NCBI RefSeq assembly: GCF_052857255.1
Contig: NC_135502.1
Span: 187,237,806 to 187,301,805 of the forward strand
DNA from: Amblyomma americanum
Lineage: Eukaryota; Arthropoda; Arachnida; Ixodida; Ixodidae
DNA: 64,000 nucleotides
Direction of reading: 5' to 3'
Part shown: one piece after another, positions 22,401 to 37,048 of the stretch
How the letters are laid out: each line of letters starts with the position of its first letter
Position numbering within the stretch: the first letter of the stretch is position 1
Notes under the pieces: generated by a model
The model's database searches: none
What the model was told of the DNA's origin: nothing
What the model saw: only the letters and a program-made list of their open reading frames with translations
Program-made: the position numbers and the translations under genes

Positions 22401-25400
22401 CGATACGCGCACCATGAAAGCTAGACCTGCACCACAAGCAGCATAAACGGGCGCTTGAACAGCGAGAACTGCCTCTTTAGTACCGAGTTTTTGAGCGAAG
22501 GAGTCCAAATGCAACAAAACGAATACGTCTAGTGTTGTGCGTACCATGAAAGCTAGACTTGCACCACGAGCAGCATGAACGGGCGCTTGAACAGCGAGAA
22601 CCGCCTTTTTAGTACCGAGTTTTTGAGCGAAGGAGTCCCATTGCAACAAAATATATACGTCCAGCGATGCGCGCACCATGAAAGCTAGACCTGCACCACG
22701 AGCAGCATGAACAGGCGCTTGAACAGCGAGAACCGCCTCTTTAGTACCGAGTTTTTGAGCGAAGGAGTCCAATTCCAACAAAACAAATACGTCCAGCGTG
22801 GCGCGCACCATGAAAGCTTGACCTGCACTACGAGCAGCATGAACGGGCTCTTGAACCTCGAGAACCGCCTCTTTAGTACCGAGTTTTTGAGCGAACGTGT
22901 CCAATTGCAACAAAACAAATACGTCCGGCGATGCGCGCACCATGAAAGCTGGACCTGCACCACAAGCAGAATGAACGGGTTCTTGAACAGCGAGAACAGC
23001 CTCTTTAGTACCAAGTTTTTGAGCGAAGGAGTCCAAATGCAACAAAACAAATACGTCCAGCGATGCGCGCACCATGAAAGCTAGACCTGCACCACGAGCA
23101 GCATAAACGGGCGCTTGAACAGCGAGAACTGCCTCTTTAGTACCGAGTTTTTGAGCGAAGGAGTCCAATTGCAACAAAACGATTACGTCTAGCGGTGTGC
23201 GTACCATGAAAGCTAGACCTGCACCACGAGCAGCTTGAACGGGCGCTTGAACAGCGAGAAACGCCACTTTAGTATCGAGTTTTTGAGCGACGGAGTCCAA
23301 TTGCAACAAAACAAATACGTCCAGCGTTGCGCGCACCATGAAAGCTAGACCTGCACTACGAGCAGCATGAACGGGCGCTTGAACAGCGAGAACCGCCTCT
23401 TTAGTACCGAGTTTTTGAGCGAAGGAGTCCAATTGCAACAAAACAAATACGTCCAGCGTTGCGCGCACCATGAAAGCTAGACCTGCACTACGAGCAGCAT
23501 GAACGGGCTCTTGAACCTCGAGAACCGCCTCTTTAGTACCGAGTTTTTGAGCGAACGTGTCCAATTGCAACAAAACAAATACGTCCGGCGATGCGCGCAC
23601 CATGAAAGCTGGACCTGCACCACGAGCAGAATGAACGGGTTCTTGAACAGCGAGAACCGCCTCTTTAGTACCAAGTTTTTGAGCGAAGGAGTCCAATTGC
23701 AACAAAACAAATACGTCCAGCGATGCGCGCACCATGAAAGCTAGACCTGCACCACAAGCAGCATAAACGGGCGCTTGAACAGCGAGAACTGCCTCTTTAG
23801 TACCGAGTTTTTGAGCGAAGGAGTCCAAATGCAACAAAACGAATACGTCTAGCGGTGTGCGTACCATGAAAGCTAGACCTGCACCACGAGCAGCTTGAAC
23901 GGGCGCTTGAACAGCGAGAACTGCCACTTTAGTATCGAGTTTTTGACCGAAGGAGTCCAATTGCAACAAAACAAATACGTCCAGCCTTGCGCGCACCATG
24001 AAAGCTAGACCTGCACTACGAGCAGCATGAACGGGCGCTTGAACAGCGAGAACCGCCTCTTTAGTACCGAGTTTTTCAGTGAAGGAGTCCAATTGCAACA
24101 AAACAAATACGTCCAGCGTTGCGCGCACCATGAAAGCTAGACCCGCACTACGAGCAGCATGAACGGGCTCTTGAACCTCGAGAACCGCCTCATTAGTACC
24201 GAGTTTTTGAGCGAACGTGTCCAATTGCAACAAAACAAATACGTCCGGCGATGCGCGCACCATGATAGCTAGACCTGCACCACGAGCAGCATGAACGGGC
24301 GCTTGAACAGCGAGAACCGCCTTTTTAGTACCGAGTTTTTGAGCGAAGGAGTCCCATTGCAACAAAACAAATACGTCCAGCGATGCGCGCACCATTAAAG
24401 CTAGACCTGCACCACGAGCAGCATGAACAGGCGCTTGAACAGCGAGAACCGCCTCTTTAGTACCGAGTTTTTGAGCGAAGGATTCCAATTGACACAAAAC
24501 AAATACGTCCAGCGATGCGCGCACCATGAAAGCTAGACCTGCACCACGAGCAGCATTTACGGGCGCTTGAACAGCGAGAACCGCCTCTTTAGTACCGATT
24601 TTTTGAGCGAAGGATTCCGATTGCAACAAAACAAATACGTCCAGCGATGCGCGCACCATGAAAGCTAGACTTGCACCACGAGCAGCATGAACGGGCGCTT
24701 GAACAGCGCGAACCGCCTCTTTAGTACCGAGTTTTTAAGCGAAGGAGTCCAACTGCAACAAAACAAATACGTCCAGCGATACGCGCACCATGAAAGCTAG
24801 ACCTGCACCACGAGCAGCATGAAGGCGCGCTTGAACAGCCAGAACCACCTCTTTAGTACCGACGTTTTGAGCGAAGGAGTCCAATTTCAACAAAACAAAT
24901 ACGTCAAGCGATGCGCGCACCATGAAAGCTGGACCTGCACCACTAGCAGCATGAACGGGCGCCAGAACAGCGAGAACCGCCTCTTTAGTACCGAGTGTTT
25001 AAGCGAAGAAGTCCAACTGCAACAAAACAAATACGACCAGCGATGCGCGCACCTTGAAAGCTAGACCTGCACCCCGAGCAGCACTAACGGGCGCTTGAAC
25101 AGCGAGAACCGCCACTTTAGTACCGAGTTATTGAGCGAAGGAGTCCAATTGCAACAAAATAAATACGTTCAGCGATGCGCGCACCATGAAAGCTGGACCT
25201 GCACCACGAGCAGCATGAACGGGCGCTTGAACAGCGAGAACCCCCTGTTTAGTACCGAGTTTTTGAGCGAAGGAGTCCAATTGTAAAAAAACAAATACGT
25301 CCAGCGGTGCGCGCATCATGAAAGCTAGAACTGCACCACGAGCAGCATGAATGGGCGCTTGGACAGCGAGAACCGCCTCTTTAGTACCGAGTTTTTGAGC

Positions 25401-26753
25401 GAAGGAGTCCAATTGCAACAAAACAATTACGTCCAGCGATGCGCGCACCATGAAAGCTAGACCTGCACCACGAGCAGCATGAACCGGCGCTTGAACAGCG
25501 AGAACCGCCTCTTTAGTACCGAGTTTTTGTGCGCAGGAGTCCAATTGCAACAAAACAAATACGTCCAGCGATGCGCGCACCATGAAAGCTAGACCTGCAC
25601 CACGAGCAGCATGAACGGGCGCTTGAACAGCGAGAACCGCCTCTTTAGTACCGAGTTTTTGAGCGAAGGAGTCCAATATCAACAAAACAAATACGTCCAG
25701 CGATGCGCGCACCATGAAAGCTGGACCTGCACCACGAGCAGAATGAACGGGTTCTTGAACAGCGAGAACCGCCTCTTTAGTACCGAGTTTTTGAGCGAAG
25801 GAATCCAATTGCAACAAAACAAATACGTCTAGCGGTGTGCGTACCATGAAAGCTAGACCTGCACCACGAGCAGCATCAACGGGCGCTTGAACAGCGAGAA
25901 CCGCCCCTTTAGTACCCAGTTTTTGAGCGAAGGAGTCCCATTGCAACAAAACAAATACGTCCAGCGATGCGCGCACCATGAAAGCTAGACCTGCACCACG
26001 AGCAGCATGAACAGGCGCTTGAACAGTGAGAACCGCCTCTTTAGTACCGAGTTTTTGAGCGAAGGATTCCAATTGCAACAAAACAAATACGTCCAGCCTT
26101 GCGCGCACAATGAAAGCTAGACCTGCACTACGAGCAGCATGAACGGGCGCTTGAACAGCGAGAACCGCCTCTTTAGTACCGAGTTTTTGAGCGAAGGAGT
26201 CCAACCGCAACAAAACAAATACGTCCAGCGATGCGCGCGCCTTGAAAGCTAGACCTCCACCACGAGCAGCTTGAACGGGCGCTTGAACAGCGAGAACCGC
26301 CTCTTTTGTACCGAGTTTTTGAGCGAAGGAGTCCAATTGCAACAAAACAAATACGTCCAGCGTTGCGCGCACCATGAAAGCTAGACTTGCACCACGAGCA
26401 GCATGAACAGGCGCTTGAACAGCGAGAACCGCCTCGTTAGTACAACTTTTTGAGCGAAGCAGTCCAATTGCAACAAAACAAATACGTCCAGCGATGCGCG
26501 CACCATGAAATCTAGACCTGCACCACGAGCAGCATGAACGCTCGCTTGAACAGCGAGAACCACCTCTTCAGTACCGAGATTTTGAGCGAAGGAGTCGAAT
26601 TTCAACAAAACAAATACGTCCAGGGATGCGCGCACCATGAAAGTTGGACCTGCACCACTAGCTGCATGAACGGGTGCCAGAACAGCGAGAACCACCTCTT
26701 TAGTACCGAGTTTTTAAGCGAAGAAGTCCAACTGCAACAAAACAAATACGTCC
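19495..26753. repeat. Block S, 7259 bp, first copy of a tandem duplication
   Basis: This block of 55 monomers minus one base is followed directly by its second copy at 26754. Shared rare variants include TTACTTCTAGCGG (19751 and 27010), an AGTATTTC-free unit with ATGAAAGTGCGC (20201 and 27460), and AAGCGAAAGAG (22370 and 29629). The left boundary is set by loss of correspondence just upstream (a GTCCGGCG versus GTCCAGCG difference). A few local differences, such as near 22165 versus 29424, suggest patchy conversion after duplication. Confidence 0.82.
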
Positions 26754-29700
26754 AGCGATGCGCGCACCATGAAAGCTGGACCTGCACCACAAGCAGAATG
26801 AACGGGTTCTTGAACAGCGAGAACCGCCTCTTTAGTACCAAGTTTTTGAGCGAAGGAGTCCAAATGCAACAAAACAAATACGTCCAGCGATGCGCGCACC
26901 ATGAAAGCTAGACCTGCACCACGAGCAGCATAAACGGGCGCTTGAACAGCGAGAACTGCCTCTTTAGTACCGAGTTTTTGAGCGAAGGAGTCCAATTGCA
27001 ACAAAACGATTACTTCTAGCGGTGTGCGTACCATGAAAGCTAGACCTGCACCACGAGCAGCTTGAACGGGCGCTTGAACAGCGAGAAACGCCACTTTAGT
27101 ATCGAGTTTTTGAGCGACGGAGTCCAATTGCAACAAAACAAATACGTCCAGCGTTGCGCGCACCATGAAAGCTAGACCTGCACTACGAGCAGCATGAACG
27201 GGCGCTTGAACAGCGAGAACCGCCTCTTTAGTACCGAGTTTTTGAGCGAAGGAGTCCAATTGCAACAAAACAAATACGTCCAGCGTTGCGCGCACCAAGA
27301 AAGCTGGACCTGCACACCCAGCAGCACTAACGGGCGCTTGAACAGCGAGAACCGCCACTTTAGTACCGAGTTATTGAGCGAAGGAGTCCAATTGCAACAA
27401 AATAAATACGTCCAGCGATGCGCGCACCATGAAAGCTGGACATGCACCACGAGCAGCATGAAAGTGCGCTTGAACAGCGAGAACCCCCTCTTTAGTACCG
27501 AGTTTTTGAGCGAAGGAGTCCAATTGCAAAAAAACAAGTACGTCCAGCGGTGCGCGCACCATGAAAGCTAGACCTGCACCACGAGCAGCATGAACGGGCG
27601 CTTGGACAGCGAGAACCGCCTCTTTAGTACCGAGTTTTTGAGCGAAGGAGTCCAATTGCAACAAAACAATTACGTCCAGCGATGCGCGCACCATGAAAGC
27701 TAGACCTGCACCACGAGCAGCATGAACGGGCGCTTGAACAGCGAGAACCGCCTCTTTAGTACCGAGTTTTTGTGCGCAGGAGTCCAATTGCAACAAAACA
27801 AATACGTCCAGCGATGCGCGCACCATGAAAGCTAGACCTGCACCACGAGCAGCATGAACGGGCGCTTGAACAGCGAGAACCGCCACTTTAGTACCGAGTT
27901 TTTGAGCGAAGGAGTCCAATATGAACAAAACAAATACGTCCATCGATGCGCGCACCATGAAAGCTGGACCTGTACCACGAGCAGCATGAACGGGCGCTAG
28001 AACTGCGAGAGCCGCCTGGTTAGTACCGGGTTTTTAAGCGAAGGAGTCCAACCGCAACAAAACAAATACGTCCAGCGATGCGCGCGCCTTGAAAGCTAGA
28101 CCTCCACCACGAGCAGCTTGAACGGGCGCTTGAACAGCGAGAACTGCCACTTTAGTATCGAGTTTTTGACCGAAGGAGTCCAATTGCGACAAAACAAATA
28201 CGTCCAGCCTTGCGCGCACCATGAAAGCTAGACCTGCACTACGAGCAGCATAAACGGGCGCTTGAACAGCGAGAACCGCCTCTTTAGTACCGAGTTTTTG
28301 AGCGAAGGAGTCCAATTGCAACAAAACAAATACGTCCAGCGTTGCGCGCACCATGAAAGCTAGACCTGCACTACGAGCAGCATGAACGGGCTCTTGAACC
28401 TCGAGAACCGCCTCTTGAGTACCGAGTTTTTGAGCGAACGTGTCCAATTGCAACAAAACAAATACGTCCGGCGATGCGCGCACCATGAAAGCTGGACCTG
28501 CACCACGAGCAGAATGAACGGGTTCTTGAACAGCGAGAACCGCCTCTTTAGTACCAAGTTTTTGAGCGAAGGAGTCCAATTGCAACAAAACAAATACGTC
28601 CAGCGATGCGCGCACCATGAAAGCTAGACCTGCACCACAAGCAGCATAAACGGGCGCTTGAACAGCGAGAACTGCCTCTTTAGTACCGAGTTTTTGAGCG
28701 AAGGAGTCCAAATGCAACAAAACGAATACGTCTAGCGGTGTGCGTACCATGAAAGCTAGACCTGCACCACGAGCAGCTTGAACGGGCGCTTGAACAGCGA
28801 GAACTGCCACTTTAGTATCGAGTTTTTGACCGAAGGAGTCCAATTGCAACAAAACAAATACGTCCAGCCTTGCGCGCACCATGAAAGCTAGACCTGCACT
28901 ACGAGCAGCATGAACGGGCGCTTGAACAGCGAGAACCGCCTCTTTAGTACCGAGTTTTTCAGCGAAGGAGTCCAATTGCAACAAAACAAATACGTCCAGC
29001 GTTGCGCGCACCATGAAAGCTAGACCTGCACTACGAGCAGCATGAACGGGCTCTTGAACCTCGAGAACCGCCTCTTTATTACCGAGTTTTTGAGCGAACG
29101 TGTCCAATTGCAACAAAACAAATACGTCCGGCGATGCGCGCACCATGAAAGCTAGACCTGCACCACGAGCAGCATGAACGGGCGCTTGAACAGCGAGAAC
29201 CGCCTTTTTAGTACCGAGTTTTTGAGCGAAGGAGTCCCATTGCAACAAAACAAATACGTCCAGCGATGCGCGCACCATGAAAGCTAGACCTGCACCACGA
29301 GCAGCATGAATAGGCGCTTGAACAGCGAGAACCGCCTCTTTAGTACCGAGTTTTTGAGCGAAGGATTCCAATTGACACAAAACAAATACGTCCAGCGATG
29401 CGCGCACCATGAAAGCTAGACCTGCACCACGAGCAGCATTTACGGGCGCTTGAACAGCAAGAACCGCCTCTTTAGTACCGATTTTTTTAGCGAAGGATTC
29501 CGATTGCAACAAAACAAATACGTCCAGCGATGCGCGCACCATGAAAGCTAGACTTGCACCACGAGCAGCATGAATGGGCGCTTGAACAGCGCGAACCGCC
29601 TCTTTAGTACCGAGTTTTTAAGCGAAAGAGTCCAACTGCAACAAAACAAATACGTCCAGCGATACGCGCACCATGAAAGCTAGACCTGCACCACAAGCAG

Positions 29701-32700
29701 CATAAACGGGCGCTTGAACAGCGAGAACTGCCTCTTTAGTACCGAGTTTTTGAGCGAAGGAGTCCAAATGCAACAAAACGAATACGTCTAGTGTTGTGCG
29801 TACCATGAAAGCTAGACTTGCACCACGAGCAGCATGAACGGGCGCTTGAACAGCGAGAACCGCCTTTTTAGTACCGAGTTTTTGAGCGAAGGAGTCCCAT
29901 TGCAACAAAATATATACGTCCAGCGATGCGCGCACCATGAAAGCTAGACCTGCACCACGAGCAGCATGAACAGGCGCTTGAACAGCGAGAACCGCCTCTT
30001 TAGTACCGAGTTTTTGAGCGAAGGAGTCCAATTGCAACAAAACAAATACGTCCAGCGTGGCGCGCACCATGAAAGCTTGACCTGCACTACGAGCAGCATG
30101 AACGGGCTCTTGAACCTCGAGAACCGCCTCTTTAGTACCGAGTTTTTGAGCGAACGTGTCCAATTGCAACAAAACAAATACGTCCGGCGATGCGCGCACC
30201 ATGAAAGCTGGACCTGCACCACAAGCAGAATGAACGGGTTCTTGAACAGCGAGAACAGCCTCTTTAGTACCAAGTTTTTGAGCGAAGGAGTCCAAATGCA
30301 ACAAAACAAATACGTCCAGCGATGCGCGCACCATGAAAGCTAGACCTGCACCACGAGCAGCATAAACGGGCGCTTGAACAGCGAGAACTGCCTCTTTAGT
30401 ACCGAGTTTTTGAGCGAAGGAGTCCAATTGCAACAAAACGATTACGTCTAGCGGTGTGCGTACCATGAAAGCTAGACCTGCACCACGAGCAGCTTGAACG
30501 GGCGCTTGAACAGCGAGAAACGCCACTTTAGTATCGAGTTTTTGAGCGACGGAGTCCAATTGCAACAAAACAAATACGTCCAGCGTTGCGCGCACCATGA
30601 AAGCTAGACCTGCACTACGAGCAGCATGAACGGGCGCTTGAACAGCGAGAACCGCCTCTTTAGTACCGAGTTTTTGAGCGAAGGAGTCCAATTGCAACAA
30701 AACAAATACGTCCAGCGTTGCGCGCACCATGAAAGCTAGACCTGCACTACGAGCAGCATGAACGGGCTCTTGAACCTCGAGAACCGCCTCTTTAGTACCG
30801 AGTTTTTGAGCGAACGTGTCCAATTGCAACAAAACAAATACGTCCGGCGATGCGCGCACCATGAAAGCTGGACCTGCACCACGAGCAGAATGAACGGGTT
30901 CTTGAACAGCGAGAACCGCCTCTTTAGTACCAAGTTTTTGAGCGAAGGAGTCCAATTGCAACAAAACAAATACGTCCAGCGATGCGCGCACCATGAAAGC
31001 TAGACCTGCACCACAAGCAGCATAAACGGGCGCTTGAACAGCGAGAACTGCCTCTTTAGTACCGAGTTTTTGAGCGAAGGAGTCCAAATGCAACAAAACA
31101 AATACGTCCAGCGATGCGCGCGCCTTGAAAGCTAGACCTCCACCACGAGCAGCTTGAACGGGCGCTTGAACAGCGAGAACTGCCACTTTAGTATCGAGTT
31201 TTTGACCGAAGGAGTCCAATTGCAACAAAACAAATACGTCCAGCCTTGCGCGCACCATGAAAGCTAGACCTGCACTACGAGCAGCATAAACGGGCGCTTG
31301 AACAGCGAGAACCGCCTCTTTAGTACCGAGTTTTTGAGCGAAGGAGTCCAATTGCAACAAAACAAATACGTCCAGCGTTGCGCGCACCATGAAAGCTAGA
31401 CCTGCACTACGAGCAGCATGAACGGGCTCTTGAACCTCGAGAACCGCCTCTTGAGTACCGAGTTTTTGAGCGAACGTGTCCAATTGCAACAAAACAAATA
31501 CGTCCGGCGATGCGCGCACCATGAAAGCTGGACCTGCACCACGAGCAGAATGAACGGGTTCTTGAACAGCGAGAACCGCCTCTTTAGTACCAAGTTTTTG
31601 AGCGAAGGAGTCCAATTGCAACAAAACAAATACGTCCAGCGATGCGCGCACCATGAAAGCTAGACCTGCACCACAAGCAGCATAAACGGGCGCTTGAACA
31701 GCGAGAACTGCCTCTTTAGTACCGAGTTTTTGAGCGAAGGAGTCCAAATGCAACAAAACGAATACGTCTAGCGGTGTGCGTACCATGAAAGCTAGACCTG
31801 CACCACGAGCAGCTTGAACGGGCGCTTGAACAGCGAGAACTGCCACTTTAGTATCGAGTTTTTGACCGAAGGAGTCCAATTGCAACAAAACAAATACGTC
31901 CAGCCTTGCGCGCACCATGAAAGCTAGACCTGCACTACGAGCAGCATGAACGGGCGCTTGAACAGCGAGAACCGCCTCTTTAGTACCGAGTTTTTCAGCG
32001 AAGGAGTCCAATTGCAACAAAACAAATACGTCCAGCGTTGCGCGCACCATGAAAGCTAGACCTGCACTACGAGCAGCATGAACGGGCTCTTGAACCTCGA
32101 GAACCGCCTCTTTATTACCGAGTTTTTGAGCGAACGTGTCCAATTGCAACAAAACAAATACGTCCGGCGATGCGCGCACCATGAAAGCTAGACCTGCACC
32201 ACGAGCAGCATGAACGGGCGCTTGAACAGCGAGAACCGCCTTTTTAGTACCGAGTTTTTGAGCGAAGGAGTCCCATTGCAACAAAACAAATACGTCCAGC
32301 GATGCGCGCACCATGAAAGCTAGACCTGCACCACGAGCAGCATGAATAGGCGCTTGAACAGCGAGAACCGCCTCTTTAGTACCGAGTTTTTGAGCGAAGG
32401 ATTCCAATTGACACAAAACAAATACGTCCAGCGATGCGCGCACCATGAAAGCTAGACCTGCACCACGAGCAGCATTTACGGGCGCTTGAACAGCAAGAAC
32501 CGCCTCTTTAGTACCGATTTTTTTAGCGAAGGATTCCGATTGCAACAAAACAAATACGTCCAGCGATGCGCGCACCATGAAAGCTAGACTTGCACCACGA
32601 GCAGCATGAATGGGCGCTTGAACAGCGCGAACCGCCTCTTTAGTACCGAGTTTTTAAGCGAAAGAGTCCAACTGCAACAAAACAAATACGTCCAGCGATA

Positions 32701-35700
32701 CGCGCACCATGAAAGCTAGACCTGCACCACAAGCAGCATAAACGGGCGCTTGAACAGCGAGAACTGCCTCTTTAGTACCGAGTTTTTGAGCGAAGGAGTC
32801 CAAATGCAACAAAACGAATACGTCTAGTGTTGTGCGTACCATGAAAGCTAGACTTGCACCACGAGCAGCATGAACGGGCGCTTGAACAGCGAGAACCGCC
32901 TTTTTAGTACCGAGTTTTTGAGCGAAGGAGTCCCATTGCAACAAAATATATACGTCCAGCGATGCGCGCACCATGAAAGCTAGACCTGCACCACGAGCAG
33001 CATGAACAGGCGCTTGAACAGCGAGAACCGCCTCTTTAGTACCGAGTTTTTGAGCGAAGGAGTCCAATTGCAACAAAACAAATACGTCCAGCGTGGCGCG
33101 CACCATGAAAGCTTGACCTGCACTACGAGCAGCATGAACGGGCTCTTGAACCTCGAGAACCGCCTCTTTAGTACCGAGTTTTTGAGCGAACGTGTCCAAT
33201 TGCAACAAAACAAATACGTCCGGCGATGCGCGCACCATGAAAGCTGGACCTGCACCACAAGCAGAATGAACGGGTTCTTGAACAGCGAGAACAGCCTCTT
33301 TAGTACCAAGTTTTTGAGCGAAGGAGTCCAAATGCAACAAAACAAATACGTCCAGCGATGCGCGCACCATGAAAGCTAGACCTGCACCACGAGCAGCATA
33401 AACGGGCGCTTGAACAGCGAGAACTGCCTCTTTAGTACCGAGTTTTTGAGCGAAGGAGTCCAATTGCAACAAAACGATTACGTCTAGCGGTGTGCGTACC
33501 ATGAAAGCTAGACCTGCACCACGAGCAGCTTGAACGGGCGCTTGAACAGCGAGAAACGCCACTTTAGTATCGAGTTTTTGAGCGACGGAGTCCAATTGCA
33601 ACAAAACAAATACGTCCAGCGTTGCGCGCACCATGAAAGCTAGACCTGCACTACGAGCAGCATGAACGGGCGCTTGAACAGCGAGAACCGCCTCTTTAGT
33701 ACCGAGTTTTTGAGCGAAGGAGTCCAATTGCAACAAAACAAATACGTCCAGCGTTGCGCGCACCATGAAAGCTAGACCTGCACTACGAGCAGCATGAACG
33801 GGCTCTTGAACCTCGAGAACCGCCTCTTTAGTACCGAGTTTTTGAGCGAACGTGTCCAATTGCAACAAAACAAATACGTCCGGCGATGCGCGCACCATGA
33901 AAGCTGGACCTGCACCACGAGCAGAATGAACGGGTTCTTGAACAGCGAGAACCGCCTCTTTAGTACCAAGTTTTTGAGCGAAGGAGTCCAATTGCAACAA
34001 AACAAATACGTCCAGCGATGCGCGCACCATGAAAGCTAGACCTGCACCACAAGCAGCATAAACGGGCGCTTGAACAGCGAGAACTGCCTCTTTAGTACCG
34101 AGTTTTTGAGCGAAGGAGTCCAAATGCAACAAAACGAATACGTCTAGCGGTGTGCGTACCATGAAAGCTAGACCTGCACCACGAGCAGCTTGAACGGGCG
34201 CTTGAACAGCGAGAACTGCCACTTTAGTATCGAGTTTTTGACCGAAGGAGTCCAATTGCAACAAAACAAATACGTCCAGCCTTGCGCGCACCATGAAAGC
34301 TAGACCTGCACTACGAGCAGCATGAACGGGCGCTTGAACAGCGAGAACCGCCTCTTTAGTACCGAGTTTTTCAGTGAAGGAGTCCAATTGCAACAAAACA
34401 AATACGTCCAGCGTTGCGCGCACCATGAAAGCTAGACCCGCACTACGAGCAGCATGAACGGGCTCTTGAACCTCGAGAACCGCCTCATTAGTACCGAGTT
34501 TTTGAGCGAACGTGTCCAATTGCAACAAAACAAATACGTCCGGCGATGCGCGCACCATGATAGCTAGACCTGCACCACGAGCAGCATGAACGGGCGCTTG
34601 AACAGCGAGAACCGCCTTTTTAGTACCGAGTTTTTGAGCGAAGGAGTCCCATTGCAACAAAACAAATACGTCCAGCGATGCGCGCACCATTAAAGCTAGA
34701 CCTGCACCACGAGCAGCATGAACAGGCGCTTGAACAGCGAGAACCGCCTCTTTAGTACCGAGTTTTTGAGCGAAGGATTCCAATTGACACAAAACAAATA
34801 CGTCCAGCGATGCGCGCACCATGAAAGCTAGACCTGCACCACGAGCAGCATTTACGGGCGCTTGAACAGCGAGAACCGCCTCTTTAGTACCGATTTTTTG
34901 AGCGAAGGATTCCGATTGCAACAAAACAAATACGTCCAGCGATGCGCGCACCATGAAAGCTAGACTTGCACCACGAGCAGCATGAACGGGCGCTTGAACA
35001 GCGCGAACCGCCTCTTTAGTACCGAGTTTTTAAGCGAAGGAGTCCAACTGCAACAAAACAAATACGTCCAGCGATACGCGCACCATGAAAGCTAGACCTG
35101 CACCACGAGCAGCATGAAGGCGCGCTTGAACAGCCAGAACCACCTCTTTAGTACCGACGTTTTGAGCGAAGGAGTCCAATTTCAACAAAACAAATACGTC
35201 AAGCGATGCGCGCACCATGAAAGCTGGACCTGCACCACTAGCAGCATGAACGGGCGCCAGAACAGCGAGAACCGCCTCTTTAGTACCGAGTGTTTAAGCG
35301 AAGAAGTCCAACTGCAACAAAACAAATACGACCAGCGATGCGCGCACCTTGAAAGCTAGACCTGCACCCCGAGCAGCACTAACGGGCGCTTGAACAGCGA
35401 GAACCGCCACTTTAGTACCGAGTTATTGAGCGAAGGAGTCCAATTGCAACAAAATAAATACGTTCAGCGATGCGCGCACCATGAAAGCTGGACCTGCACC
35501 ACGAGCAGCATGAACGGGCGCTTGAACAGCGAGAACCCCCTGTTTAGTACCGAGTTTTTGAGCGAAGGAGTCCAATTGTAAAAAAACAAATACGTCCAGC
35601 GGTGCGCGCATCATGAAAGCTAGAACTGCACCACGAGCAGCATGAATGGGCGCTTGGACAGCGAGAACCGCCTCTTTAGTACCGAGTTTTTGAGCGAAGG

Positions 35701-37048
35701 AGTCCAATTGCAACAAAACAATTACGTCCAGCGATGCGCGCACCATGAAAGCTAGACCTGCACCACGAGCAGCATGAACCGGCGCTTGAACAGCGAGAAC
35801 CGCCTCTTTAGTACCGAGTTTTTGTGCGCAGGAGTCCAATTGCAACAAAACAAATACGTCCAGCGATGCGCGCACCATGAAAGCTAGACCTGCACCACGA
35901 GCAGCATGAACGGGCGCTTGAACAGCGAGAACCGCCTCTTTAGTACCGAGTTTTTGAGCGAAGGAGTCCAATATCAACAAAACAAATACGTCCAGCGATG
36001 CGCGCACCATGAAAGCTGGACCTGCACCACGAGCAGAATGAACGGGTTCTTGAACAGCGAGAACCGCCTCTTTAGTACCGAGTTTTTGAGCGAAGGAATC
36101 CAATTGCAACAAAACAAATACGTCTAGCGGTGTGCGTACCATGAAAGCTAGACCTGCACCACGAGCAGCATGAACGGGCGCTTGAACAGCGAGAGCCGCC
36201 CCTTTAGTACCCAGTTTTTGAGCGAAGGAGTCCCATTGCAACAAACCAAATACGTCCAGCGATGCGCGCACCATGAAAGCTAGACCTGCACCACGAGCAG
36301 CATGAACAGGCGCTTGAACAGTGAGAACCGCCTCTTTAGTACCGAGTTTTTGAGCGAAGGATTCCAATTGCAACAAAACAAATACGTCCAGCCTTGCGCG
36401 CACAATGAAAGCTAGACCTGCACTACGAGCAGCATGAACGGGCGCTTGAACAGCGAGAACCGCCTCTTTAGTACCGAGTTTTTGAGCGAAGGAGTCCAAC
36501 CGCAACAAAACAAATACGTCCAGCGATGCGCGCGCCTTGAAAGCTAGACCTCCACCACGAGCAGCTTGAACGGGCGCTTGAACAGCGAGAACCGCCTCTT
36601 TTGTACCGAGTTTTTGAGCGAAGGAGTCCAATTGCAACAAAACAAATACGTCCAGCATTGCGCGCACCATGAAAGCTAGACTTGCACCACGAGCAGCATG
36701 AACAGGCGCTTGAACAGCGAGAACCGCCTCGTTAGTACAACTTTTTGAGCGAAGCAGTCCAATTGCAACAAAACAAATACGTCCAGCGATGCGCGCACCA
36801 TGAAATCTAGACCTGCACCACGAGCAGCATGAACGCTCGCTTGAACAGCGAGAACCACCTCTTCAGTACCGAGATTTTGAGCGAAGGAGTCGAATTTCAA
36901 CAAAACAAATACGTCCAGGGATGCGCGCACCATGAAAGTTGGACCTGCACCACTAGCTGCATGAACGGGTGCCAGAACAGCGAGAACCACCTCTTTAGTA
37001 CCGAGTTTTTAAGCGAAGAAGTCCAACTGCAACAAAACAAATACGTCC
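26754..37048. repeat. Block S', second copy of S, expanded by a nested duplication
   Basis: It matches S at offset 7259 up to about 31099 and at offset 10295 from about 34136 onward. The difference of 3036 bp is the nested duplication inside it. The total of 10295 bp equals 7259 plus 3036 exactly. Correspondence ends at about 37048, where a unit with ACCACTAGCAGC and a 131-bp variant begins. Confidence 0.82.
28064..34135. repeat. Nested tandem duplication of 3036 bp (23 monomers)
   Basis: 28064-31099 is repeated immediately at 31100-34135. At the junction a unit reading ATGCAACAAAAC switches to ACAAATACGTCCAGCGATGCGCGCGCC, where the unduplicated S copy has ACGAATACGTCTAGCGG. The two copies share even rare changes such as TTTAGCGAAGG (29488 and 32524) and AGTGTTGTGCG (29790 and 32826). 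Confidence 0.85.
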
